A stretch of 64,000 nt of DNA from Rotaria sp. Silwood1 (taxonomy: Eukaryota; Rotifera; Eurotatoria; Philodinida; Philodinidae): positions 2,588,571 through 2,652,570 of the forward strand of contig CAJNOP010000011.1 in the NCBI GenBank assembly GCA_905250075.1, read 5' to 3'. Shown one piece after another: positions 38,755 through 48,934 of this stretch; position 1 is the stretch's first letter; every line of letters starts with the position of its first letter. Under the pieces are notes generated by a model that saw only the letters and a list, made by a program, of their open reading frames with translations, did no database searches and had not been told where the DNA came from. Both the position numbers and the translations under genes were made by a program.

Positions 38755-38781
38755 AGACTGTTCAAAACATCTGAACAGTCT
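38755..38781. repeat. perfect short hairpin
   Basis: AGACTGTTCA pairs with TGAACAGTCT across a 7-base loop (AAACATC). No associated gene is visible. Confidence 0.7.
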
Positions 38782-39903
38782 ATTGAAGGTGTTCTTTTAT
38801 CAGCATAAATTATGGTACAATCGCTAAAATAGTCATTATATAGAAATTGGCAACGAAAAAGAAACATAACTATCAAAAAATGACGTGACGAGTGTCAATT
38901 TAATCGAAGATCGTGGCCTCTCTGAATCATATTGCTATGACACAAAGAGACCGAGTTGTGTTGCTTCAGGCTCAAAACAAGAGTTGATCTCCGACCGCGG
39001 CTCGTCGAAGTATTTCTTTTCGTTCTTTCTCTTATATTGCTGAATGATTGACGTTGTGCAAGAACATTCTTGCATAAGTTTAACTACAAAGAAAAGCGCA
39101 AATGAAAGAACATCGAATAAACAGCTTCATTCGTCGACATTCCGACTCTCATAAAATGTGTTAAAATTGTAGTTGCTCTTAGAAAAGTGTTTTAAAGGTT
39201 TTTCTCATCTATGGCTAATCATAACTAAAACTCCGAAACATTAAATATTTATTGCATTCGTTTCTCAATTTGACACGTCGTTGACAATGATTCATCATCG
39301 AAGAAAACTGCATAAGTTTCAAACTTTATATGAATAAAAAGAAATACGATTCTGATAAGTTGTATAGCATTGCAATAAGCCCTGTTTTTGAGCAAATCGG
39401 TATTTCACATTCGAGAACGTAATTGCTTGTTCCCTAAAGATGTAGTAACACAAATTATTAGTTTTTCAGGCGACTTCAAAATACGTATTAGTAAACTATT
39501 ACAAATTGGATATAGTCAAAGTTATAATAGCAAACTTAATCGATTTTTGTTGAAGTAAGACTTTTCAGAGTCATGGCATTTATACAGAAGGAAGAAGTGA
39601 AAGCAAAAGATATTATATTCATAATCAATATAGAATATAAAAGAAATTACTCACATAGAAATTAGTTCAAAACTTTTTTATCTTAATACAACCAGATTTT
39701 ATAGCAATTCCTGTAGAATTATGTTCAAATAAGACCTTAGACTTGCCTAATCATGTTTTAAAAAATAGTCAATATTTGAGAACAAAGTTCTGAGCGTGAT
39801 ACCCATATTGTCTTTTTTCTTAATGCATCGGTATATAAATGGAAAAAAAGAATTTCTTGTGAGTTTTCATTAACACGTTCGATAACTCAGTGTGCACAAT
39901 TAT

Positions 39904-40063
39904 CAAGGGGTGAATAGCGGAATTCAGGAATCTTGAAGTCCAGTATTCCCATAACTTTGTTGGAGTTCCTTGGATTCTCTCGGATTCCCTCGGATTTCAT
40001 AGGATTCTCTTTGATTCCGTGGAATTCCCTCAAATTCCATAGAATTTCTCATGATTCCAGTAA
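39904..40063. repeat. degenerate GGATTCCCTC repeats beside a possible hAT end
   Basis: About ten copies of a 10-12 bp unit (TCGGATTCCCTC, ATAGGATTCTCT, GTGGAATTCCCT and similar) follow CAAGGGGTGAATAGC, which looks like a hAT terminus. No opposite end was found, so this may be a solo end. Confidence 0.5.
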
Positions 40064-41157
40064 GCCTCTGAGAACATATTAAAGGACACTATCTGATTCA
40101 CAACAGTGATTCATGCTCGTATCTGGTTTTCCTTTTTCTTCATTCGTTTGTGACCGCCGATATATACATGTACATATCTATGACTAGCCAGTTCTGTTAG
40201 GTTAAATTTTTGTTCTTAGGACCATCCTATATTCGCTATAGGAACCGCTCGATTTCTTTGTTTAGGTGTTCATAGTTATAGATTAAATTTATTTTAACAC
40301 AGTTATAAGTACACCCTAGCATCAATGAGTTACTTTCATGAATGACTAAATTTTTGACATGCTTCGATGCTAATGATCATAAAATTAATATAATATTATT
40401 CAAAAATGTTCGCGTCATTTTTTATTCAATTCTACTTGACTGCATTACTCGTGATAGTCTGTCAGTCGATGAACGATCAGTTTTCTCAGTCAATAGCGCC
40501 AATGCTGACTGCTTGTGTAAGTATTTAATGGTATTATTAATTTTTAGTTTAAAATATGAGTTTATAGAATCAGGATTGATTTTATCCTTGATATGTATTC
40601 CAGGAAAATTTGTTTTTGTAGATTGAATAGTTTCATCCTCTTCGTCGAACACATTATCATCAGCATAATCAAAATTAACCCTGAAACGCCCACCTTCCGA
40701 ACTACCACTTGTTGACCACCTGGGGTCCGTACGGATCCAGCCTGATAAAATAGAAACAATACACTACATTACCATTGTTTTGTAATAGAATTATAATAGT
40801 TCCGAAGGAGACTTATGTCTAAGAAGAACAAACAGAACAGCAGTTAATTTGAATAGTATTTATTCAATTTTTCTTACGTTGTTCTCGTCCCTAGCATGAT
40901 TTCTTTTTTCTTAGAACTGAAATTTCGGCAATATGCAATGTAGCTGGAAACTAATTGTTCCTGAAGTAACGCTCTATTTTTACAGCATCGGTCTGATTGA
41001 CTGCTGTTACCAGCGTACTCTACTAGGTGTTCCTACACTGGAAAAGAAATCCGTAGAATAATCAACTCTTTGACTTGAAAACCGATTCCATAAACCCTTC
41101 AAGGGTTTATAATCACTTCATATACCTTTTAAGGGTTTATCAACGAAAGGGTTTATA

Positions 41158-41350
41158 GGGTGTGGGTGTGATGGTGTGGGTGTGAGTGTAGGTGTGGGGT
41201 GTGGGTGGGTGTGGGGTGTGGGGTGAGTGTGGGTGGAGTGTGGGTGTTGGTGTGATTGTGGTTGTGTGCGTCAGTGGATGTATTTTCCTCATCCACACCC
41301 CACACCCACGCCCACACGCCCACACCCAAACCCACACCCACACCACACCC
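41158..41350. repeat. interstitial TGTGGG array C, inverted pair
   Basis: GTGTGGG-type repeats (41158-41267) decay into GTCAGTGGATG. The spacer TATTTTCCT is followed by CATCCACACC and CCCACA-type repeats to 41350. GTGGATG and CATCCAC form a perfect 7-bp stem exactly at the centre. AAGGGTTTAT repeats border the left side. Confidence 0.9.
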
Positions 41351-41704
41351 TCATTATAATAGGGCCGTATAACTGCATCCACTGATACTGCCGTATACAG
41401 GCCGTAGCGATTGGCCTGGGGATGTTGAGAAGATTTATTATCTTTAATCAAAAAAGAATATCATGATTCTCTTATAAATCATATATGCAATCTTACAATA
41501 AGACTTCCAACGGAGTATCCCTAACTATTGAACGGCATTTGATATAATATTTTGACTGTCGATAAATCTTGATGGTGTTAAGAAGAGTATAAATGAGTTT
41601 GAGTTTATGGTCTACTTGAACCAAAATCTCATGTCTCATATGCCAAAAAAAAAGCGTTCTTTGCACAACATAGAACCTACACTTTGCTACATCAAATTTC
41701 AAAT
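41351..41704. other. non-coding spacer
   Basis: About 350 bases between array C and the next foldback element, with no recognised feature. Confidence 0.4.
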
Positions 41705-42095
41705 TTTTCCAGTCTATCACGGACAAAAAAATTGCCTTTTCCATCTCATTTTTTCACCACCTAATACACTGTATTAAAAAAAAACAAAATAGACCATAAG
41801 ATGCAGCGTGAAAAGCTCTACAATTTACACAGTAACGCTTATTGTAATTGTTTTCAAAAAAGAGCAAAATCCTATGCGACCAATTTTCGCAAGGTCAAAA
41901 TTTGATTGTTCAAAGTTTTGTCTATTTTGAAAACAAAAAGTGAAGCTGTAAAACGAGCTGTTTTTTGTAAATCGCAGGGCTTTGCACGCTGCATCTTGTG
42001 GTATATTTTGTTTTTTTTTAATACTGTGTATTAGGTGGTGAAAAAATGAAATGGAAAAAGGCAATTCTTTTTTGTTTGTGAGAGAGTCAATATGT
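41705..42095. mobile_element. foldback MITE with ~100-bp inverted repeats
   Basis: The left arm (about 41718-41826: TTGCC..CATTTTTTCACCACCTAATACACTGTATT, nine A, CAAAATA..AAGATGCAGCGTG) pairs at over 90 percent with the right arm (about 41966-42078). The central loop is about 140 bp and non-coding. The high arm identity suggests a recent copy. Outer limits are approximate because the target duplication was not resolved. Confidence 0.85.
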
Positions 42096-42532
42096 TCCAT
42101 GAATCTAAAGATATTGTTACTTTTATTTGGTACCGTTGCACTGCAGCTAAGGAAGAAAACTAGGCAAGAAATATACCGTCTTTTTCCTCAGATGTGACGT
42201 TAATGGTAACGAATATGTACAATATTAGATCTTAACACAAGAAGGCTGTTAACCCGAATTTTTTTAAACTTTTCTTAGCTTTATAGAGACCTAATCATAG
42301 TCCGAATATGATATCAGACAGCTTTAGACAAGCGAATATACTTCCGCGTTAGCTATTTCGATCTCTCATTCATTATTTAATAACATAATATTGAAAAACA
42401 ATGAAATCAAACGAATGATCAATAGTCTATTCTATTCTATTCACCATTTTGATTTATCCATATTATCGATTTTTTTCTTTTTAAAGATTAATTGTCGCTA
42501 GATATCGCTAAGCCTTGATTCATTATTATCTA

Positions 42533-42568
42533 TAATACAGTGTGCTGGTCAAAAGTCTGATCCCACTT
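42533..42568 (+). repeat. possible solo Tc1/mariner end
   Basis: After a TA dinucleotide, CAGTGTGCTGGTCAAAAGTC followed by TGATCCCAC strongly resembles Tc1-family termini (CAGTGCCGGTCAAAAGTCTGG-like). No complementary right end was seen within a few kb, so this may be a solo end. Confidence 0.45.
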
Positions 42569-42966
42569 TTTTGCTTTGAGTCGTACATTAGACGTATACA
42601 ACATTAATTTAATTTGTCTATATGCCTGTATAGTAGAGATCGAGTATAATCTATATATATCTGTTTAATACGAAAAACTCTTGAATATAAAATGCAACAA
42701 AAACAAACCAATTTCAATGCGTGAAAAAAATCGCATAAAAGAACTGGCACTGATTCTTTGAACTGTTGAAACGTGTCGCATAAGATTTTGCTTGCTTCCG
42801 GTAATGAAATTATAGTTCTCACAAACCAATTAACATCAATTGAACACAAACATTCACTAGAAAGCATCGATAGTAGATTGTGAACAACATAAGAACCAGC
42901 AATCTTCGCTAATAATGTGAAATTTGTCAATAAATATAAAACATCATACTCAAATAACTACACATG

Positions 42967-43358
42967 TCATCTTTTTTTTTGTCAAAACCGACAGTAACCG
43001 ACGGTTTGGGGAACAACCGTCGGTTGAAATGATTTACCCTTTTTTAAGCTCTTCTCTGTAAATATTTTTAAGAAACCATTTTACCTATCTTTGAAATATC
43101 GATATTTATTCAAAAAATCGATTTTAATATAATACAGTGTATTATGTTAGGTAGCACTATAATTTCTTATTAGTTAGATACACCCACACCCTCACGGGCG
43201 GCTTGAGGGCGTTGACGAATATGGGGGGGGGAGGGGGGCGTAATTTTGATCAAAATCTGACATTTTTCTAAGAGTTCAAAAAAAATTATCTATTGGGATT
43301 TTTAAAAAATTTAAGCACAAAAACCGCGGTTAACCGCCGGTTTTCGACCGGTTTGAAG
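42967..43358. mobile_element. probable hAT-like MITE with CCGGTT-type ends
   Basis: The left end has TCAAAACCGACAGTAACCGACGGTTT and a 12-bp-scale palindrome (AACCGTCGGTT). The right end has AACCGCGGTTAACCGCCGGTTTTCGACCGGTTTGA, which reads as the inverse theme. CACATG flanks both sides (42961-42966 and 43359-43364), a partial target duplication. Inside are a CACCCACACCC fragment (43191) and a run of nine G then six G (about 43223-43239). Boundaries are less certain than for the other hAT-like elements. Confidence 0.6.
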
Positions 43359-43571
43359 CACATGGGTGATTAATTGATTCCACAGTAACAACATTTACAT
43401 TCCAATCTATGTTGAGACGACGTAGATTTGAAGCAAAACTTTTATTAATGGGAATAACTTGACTAAAATGGATTAACAAGACTATTTTGCAACAATAAAA
43501 CATGTATTTACTTGTATTCTGTAACTTCCTGATGAAACAGTTTTTTTTCATTTATTTATACTAGGTTGTAC

Positions 43572-44779
43572 CAGAGATGCCAACAGGCCACTTTTTTCCG
43601 GCCTGGCCTGGCCTGACCTAGCCTACAGATCAGGCCAAAAATCAAAGAGTGGCCTGCGGCCTGGCCTGACCTAGCCTACAGGCCAGGCCAAAAATCAAAG
43701 AGTTGCCTGAGGCCTGGCCTGACCTGCAGGCCAAACCAGACCAATTGATGTTTCTGATTTTTCAAATCCATTAAAATTCTATAACTCTGCATTAATGCAT
43801 GATTCCAATTTCAATTATTTATTTAATTTATTTTCATGAAGATAATGAAATAACAAGTTTTTCCACAAAATAGCAAATTAAAACAAAGAGACAATCATCT
43901 TAAATATTTTTCATACAAGAAAGACTTGAATTTACGAGATTTTTTGATGATATCAATACTTCTTCGCATAATCGAAAGATATTTAAGCATAATAACAAAA
44001 ACAACATATGATTCGGGATACGACGAAGAATTAAAAGAAAATACAAATCCAAAAATAGACCAATATGAGCCAACAGGAGATGATTTATTATTATCAACAA
44101 TATCGTATTGTTGTTTTTCATGTTTTAATAAATAACATATTCGTTCACTAGAATATGATAACGAATTTGACGAAGAAGATGATGAAACATTTGTATTTGA
44201 CGAAGAAGAAAATGTTGAAACATTTGTATTTGATGATGTAGTAGTAGATCAAACAGGAGAGATTGATAAGATATGAATATCATCAATTGACATTGAAGAA
44301 ATAGATGAAGTAGAAGATGTTGATAAACGATGAATATGTTCAGTTGACATTGTTTATTTAAGTTGTTGCCAATAAAAAAAAATGTAAAAAGAAATGTGTT
44401 TTGTCTTTCAATTAAACAAAATCATTGTTTGCTTTATTTTCGCTGAAATAAATCAGCCATAAATATTGTCTCCTCTCCTTTATTCATTCAATTCGTTTAC
44501 TCTTGTGGTCTATACTATTCACCAATTATGAATGACGAAGTTAAAAGTGAACAAAATCATCAACTCGTGGTGTCATCTCATGTTTTAAGATGACTACTGA
44601 AATGAATATCATTTCGCAGCCAGGCCACCCATTTTGGCCTGGCCTGGCCTGGTAACCAGGCCGGACATTAGATGGATGGATCAGGCCAGGCCAAAATTTT
44701 ATAATTCAGCCTGGCCAGGTGGCCTGACCTGGCAGGCCACCCGGCGCCTGCCAGGCAGCAGGCCAGGCCGGCAGCTCTG
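43572..44779. mobile_element. hAT transposon relic (GGCCTG family)
   Basis: The terminal inverted repeat CAGAGATGCC at about 43573 faces GGCAGCTCTG ending at 44779. An exact 8-bp target duplication, GGTTGTAC, occupies 43564-43571 and 44780-44787. Both ends are crowded with GGCCTGGCCTG/CAGGCCAGGCC motifs; the left end also contains a tandem unit of about 55-60 bp (CTACAGGCCAGGCCAAAAAT and relatives). The interior holds a broken N-terminal transposase-like frame on the minus strand. Total length is about 1.2 kb. Confidence 0.93.
43900..44350 (-). pseudogene. degenerate hAT transposase N-terminus (BED-like)
   Basis: From a Met at 44350 the minus strand reads MSTEHIHRLSTSSTSSISSM, meets an in-frame TGA at 44249-44251, then continues through a long Ser/Thr/Asn-rich stretch to NNKSSPVGSYWSIFGFVFSF. 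The last piece resembles the SPVW.YFGF segment that opens BED-zinc-finger hAT transposases; the zinc-binding part after it is scrambled. It lies inside the GGCCTG-family element, consistent with its dead transposase. Confidence 0.5.
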
Positions 44780-44787
44780 GGTTGTAC

Positions 44788-45977
44788 GTCAATATTTGTT
44801 CTATATACAATTTTTGGCATTTCTTTATGCAAACTGTTCTTCCTTCCGTAATACAGAAATGATAGAGATTTTTTAAACAAAGTTTTACATTCAACAATTT
44901 CTTATTTTATAGTGATGTCTAAACTAAGTCGAATGAATTAAGATCTTTTCATCACATAATCATGTATATAGGCATACTTATTTTCAAAGATTTTTCTATC
45001 TTTTAAATCGAATACATCTTCGTTATATGACATTTTTCTAATTTTTTTACGAAAGTATCTGTCTTCTCTTTATTGATGACTAAATTGTTGTTATAATAAA
45101 ATCATGAGAAAAATCGAAAACAAGTCTTACAATAGAGATCAAATATTTTCTTCAATACTTTGCCATCATTTTAACAAGCAATAATTTTCTCAAATACATT
45201 TTCTATTATTGCAAAGTAATTTTTATGTTCCATGGAAATTTTCACGTTTTTCTAACCCTTTGACGTTTGATGTTTGTAGTGACATTTTTCGAAAAAAGTC
45301 CATTCAACATTATAATTTATTTTATAACGTATTCTGGCATTGTTTCTGAAGCTGCTCGATTTCTATTAAAGAGTATCTTATGAGCTGTCATAGTTAATAT
45401 GAGTCTAATATGTTTAAATCTCAAGTCTTAAATAAATTCTAACGAAACATACTTTAGAGAAATGAAGAAAAGGATTTTCTTTGCAAGAATAAATCGAAAA
45501 ATGTCATCACTATTAACTCAAATACTAACAAAACCGATTCAACTTTGTCATTTCTACAAACGAGAAAAGATCATTAATTACAAACGCCAAAAATAATAAT
45601 TTTTGTCTCGATTCCATCAGAAAAAAGTACAGAATTTTGATGATTTCTTTTTATATGCGCCAATCGATAATGGTGTATAGAAGCTCATAATTGACTAATT
45701 TCAATCAGTTTTCTTATATTTATTGTATGCATATAAAAATCTAATACATAACTCAATTGTAATTCATCAACCATTTGCAATCTTCTCGCTATTATTAAAA
45801 AAAAAGATTACTCTAAAAGTGTATACCATACATGGAAAAAGTAACTTATCAGTTCATAAACAAAGAAATTCAGTTTCATTTACAATTTCTTCTGATAAAA
45901 TGTTTAGATATATTCTCTTCTCTCATATACCTTATATGGAGTTTTTAATTAATATACATGATATTAAGGAAAGAAAC
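44788..45977. other. gene-free region
   Basis: About 1.2 kb of AT-rich DNA with no recognised repeat or coding pattern. Confidence 0.45.
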
Positions 45978-47160
45978 TTACTTATGAGAATGTCTTCGTG
46001 AATGTTCTTTAGGTAGCCAAGGACCACTTAGTCCAACGCTGAATTGTTCCAATTGTGGAAGATGTTGCAATAAATATGACAGAAAGCTTGATGAGCAATT
46101 TCGGATTACAAGTGACTTCAAATGTAAAAGACTGGATTGAATAGGCATAAAAATGCTATCAAGTGGTAGAACGAATTGATTGTCTGGAATATAATGTATG
46201 TGTCGCCAAAAACGCATATGACATACATGTAATGAAGGATATAAATAAAAAATTCGTTCATAATATGCACCTTCAGGCACACCTGTATATGTATAAGCAG
46301 CACGACATTCATTTGAAAAGCGTATGCTAAACATGATAAGATAATTAATAGGTGTCAATGAGTTAAGAATCGATTCAAAAGAAGAACATTTAATGTCAAT
46401 TAAAGATACATGACGAAGATTAATAAATGTAGATACATGCCAGAGATGTCCACCGCGGCTGAAAATCTGCCGCTGCCGCGCCGCGGCCTTAGAAAAAAAA
46501 AGTTGCCGCACCGCAGCCGCGCCGCGGCCTTAGAAAAAAAAAGTTGCCGCACCGCAGCCGCGCCGCGACGGTTTATAAAAAAATGTTGCCGCGCCGCGAT
46601 GGCTTATAAAAAAAACGTTGCCGCGCCGCCGCCGCGATGAATTATAAAATAAACGTGCCGCCGCCGCGCCGCTGCCGCGGCGGTTTACAAAAAAGTATTT
46701 CTAATTTCACTGCTGCAACTATATTTGACCAGAGATATTGGTACTAGTCCATCAGATTCATTCAGTCTCGGGGTGTTTCATTTGTAAACCCTGAAATTCT
46801 ATTAAATTCATGCAGTTTTTCAATGTTCCCCAAAAAAATCCTGCCGCTGCCGCGGTGATTTTTTAAAAAACCTGCCGCTGCCGCTGCCGCTACAGGCCAT
46901 CGCGGCAGCGCCGCGATGGACATCTCTGATACATGCATGATGCTAACCATAGGCCATTATCAATAGCTAATGTATCTGAGACACATAATGAACTAAGACG
47001 ATTAGAAATGTTTGGTTGTGATAAATGTGTATGATAGAAGTTAGTCACTTCTATACTCATTCCATTGAGACCCAAGTAAACTGGCATAATTGATATATTA
47101 TTAATGATAGCTGTAACTCGTGAATTAAGGTTAGAAAAAATGTTTGACAGAGAGATATTC
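45978..47160 (-). pseudogene. rotifer F-box/LRR-like gene fragment, interrupted by a hAT MITE
   Basis: Two coding-like blocks on the minus strand flank an insertion. The upstream block (about 47160-46937) reads ...NSRVTAIINNISIMPVYLG and LNGMSIEVTNFYHTHLSQPN through LASCM. The downstream block (46432-45978) reads HVSTFINLRHVSLIDIK, CRAAYTYTGVPEGAYYERIF and HLPQLEQFSVGLSGPWLP. From memory these match the C-terminal leucine-rich part of a large bdelloid family annotated as F-box-like; no F-box itself is present. Removing the insert and one target duplication leaves the two blocks out of frame by two bases, and no start codon with an N-terminal domain is seen, so the gene is a remnant. A GTAAG donor-like site overlaps the final stop. 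Confidence 0.65.
46441..46928. mobile_element. hAT-type MITE (GCCGCG family) inside the F-box-like remnant
   Basis: CAGAGATGTCCACCGCGGC at the left end faces the complement of CAGAGATGTCCATCGCGGC ending at 46928. An exact 8-bp duplication, ATACATGC, lies at 46433-46440 and 46929-46936. The 488-bp element is filled with CCGCTGCCGCG/GCCGCGCCGCGG runs separated by TTATAAAAAAA spacers. It has no coding capacity. Its termini share CAGAGATG(T)CC with the GGCCTG-family element, suggesting a related transposase. Confidence 0.95.
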
Positions 47161-47472
47161 TAATGTTGTTGCCATAGTTTGTCTTAATGTTACCATGTTG
47201 AATATTGTGCACCACTCTTATATAATGGCTTCATGAACAATAATACAAAGCATTATTATTCTTTTTGCCAATAGTCACCGCAAGTCTATACAATTTGTGT
47301 TTTCTTTTCTTGCGATCATTTTTCTCTCATTAACATGTTTATTATAAGAGGTGACAAAAAAAATTTCCAGCAGTCATGAATTATCATTTTTGCTTATGTG
47401 AAGCTGATTTTTTGACATCACATACAATTCTGTACAAAATTATAGAATCACTTGTTCGAGTGCAGTTGTTTG

Positions 47473-47541
47473 AGAGTGAGTGTAGATGTGGATGTTGGTG
47501 TGTGTTGATCGAAGAAGGAACGCACCCACACCCATACCCAA
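47473..47541. repeat. interstitial TGTGGG array D, short inverted pair
   Basis: A decayed GTGTAGATGTGGATGTTGGTGTGTG arm, spacer TTGATCGAAGAAGGAACG, then CACCCACACCCATACCC. It has the same inverted design as arrays A-C but is shorter. Confidence 0.7.
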
Positions 47542-48004
47542 AAAACAATTAGTTCAGATAGTTCCATATAGAGATGTAAGCCGATGCATTGATTGACTGT
47601 AATGATTGAACTTTTTCGATGAATTTTGAAATAAAAAAGAGAGAAAACAATTTTTAAAAAATCTTGTCGACAAGAAATCAGACGATAACCTATCACAAAA
47701 ATTGTTTAGAAAGACGGAAATTTTTAAATATGAGGTGTTTAGTGATGTATCACGACAAGGATAACTGATGACTTCAGCAACTATTTTGGGCAACAGTAGT
47801 GAGGGTTCAAACGATCAGCTTACATCTGTAGTTGCATGATTTAATTCTAATACTTAAAATATTCATGTCTGACGATGACCATTTTTCTTTTTGCAAGATT
47901 TTATTTTTATTAAATCAAAAACTTACACTTGAATTTTTTTTACAATAAAAACATCGATAACATTCTTTTTTTAAACTACACACATACATTTAACTGTTTT
48001 GGTT
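47542..48004. other. intergenic region downstream of GPCR
   Basis: About 460 bases between array D and the 3' end of the minus-strand GPCR. No other feature is recognised. Confidence 0.4.
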
Positions 48005-48934
48005 TTAAATATTCTGAGAATTATTAGAATTTTTCGTTCCAAAAAGTGCATATAAAATAAATGTTGTTGATGCATTAATAGTTGACAGTAAATTATTAAT
48101 AACTAAATATTGTCTAGCGCGTATATTTTCCATTAAACTTGGGCCGTGTAATGCATATATAACATTAAATATAAAATATGGTAATTGTGTTGATAAAAAT
48201 ATAATCATTATTGATAATAATAATGTATGAATTTTTCTTGAATGTTTTTTTCTATGAAAATAATGTACATGATGTTTATATTTATTTTTTGTTAAATTAC
48301 ATAACGTATGTATAATTGATAATGTACATATTATAATAGATGACATTGGTAAAAAAAAAACAAATATAAAATAAAGATATTGTCTCATTAATAAACGAAA
48401 TAATGGTTGAGATCCAATTGAACTTAAACTAATATATTGATTATCAATTAAAACATGTTCAAACCAAAATGGTAAACAATATAGTATAGAAAATAATGTT
48501 ATACTTAGAATAATAAATATTATTCGTTTTGGTGTTCGCCATTTTCGATATGAAAATGTACGCCAACGACATATTAATAAAAATCTATCAATTGATATTG
48601 CTGCTGTTAAATATATTTGAATTAATAAACATGTAACATGAGCTGGAAAAACTCGAATAAATAAATAACGATGAATTATTTCACCATATTCATGAAATGT
48701 TGAACGTATACCATGTGTAAGTAAAAAACCAGCAAGAACAAATATGGATATGAATGATAGACCAAATATATAAATATCTGTTGGAGATGATCGACGAACA
48801 CGATTCAATAATATTGATAAACATGTGATTGAATTGCCAATAAGACCAATTATACAAACACATGAAAGAATATAACCTTCGATTACACGTTTGAATACAA
48901 CAAGATTTTCCGATTCAGTTGTTGTTATGTTCAT
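48005..48934 (-). CDS. intronless rhodopsin-like GPCR, peptide-receptor-like
   Basis: One uninterrupted ORF of 309 residues with seven membrane segments. TM1 carries IGLIGNSITCLSILL, TM3 ends SIDRFLLICR (DRF in place of DRY), TM5 has FFLPMSSIIICTLSI, and TM6 has QLPYFIFNVIYAL where CWxP is usual. TM7 reads NASTTFILYALFG, so NPxxY is replaced by an N..TTFILY form. N-glycosylation-type sites (NIT) occur at the start. The overall pattern recalls FMRFamide- or other invertebrate peptide-receptor-like proteins, of which bdelloids seem to have many divergent intronless copies; the ligand is unknown. Loss of the usual microswitch residues means unusual signalling or an orphan receptor. Confidence 0.88.
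   Translation of the reverse strand: MNITTTESENLVVFKRVIEGYILSCVCIIGLIGNSITCLSILLNRVRRSSPTDIYIFGLSFISIFVLAGFLLTHGIRSTFHEYGEIIHRYLFIRVFPAHVTCLLIQIYLTAAISIDRFLLICRWRTFSYRKWRTPKRIIFIILSITLFSILYCLPFWFEHVLIDNQYISLSSIGSQPLFRLLMRQYLYFIFVFFLPMSSIIICTLSIIHTLCNLTKNKYKHHVHYFHRKKHSRKIHTLLLSIMIIFLSTQLPYFIFNVIYALHGPSLMENIRARQYLVINNLLSTINASTTFILYALFGTKNSNNSQNI

Larger units (their letters stand above)
38414..41157. other. gene-free region with repeat fragments
   Basis: No gene is supported. Fragments seen: a CGGGACA-type cluster (about 38520-38575); a perfect 10-bp-stem hairpin AGACTGTTCA/TGAACAGTCT (38755-38781); a candidate hAT end CAAGGGGTGAATAGCGGAATTC at 39904 followed by degenerate GGATTCCCTC repeats to about 40063; and three AAGGGTTTAT units plus one inverted copy (41093-41157) leading into array C. 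Confidence 0.5.

Noticed and set aside
41140-41451. Reverse ORFs with His-Pro-Thr repeats
   Set aside because: Same cause: translation of array C.
44634-44897. Trp/Pro/Gly/Arg-rich ORFs on both strands
   Set aside because: Shadows of the GGCCTG subterminal repeats of a hAT element.
46410-46640. Arg/Ala/Lys-rich plus-strand ORF
   Set aside because: Translation of the GCCGCG repeats of the MITE.
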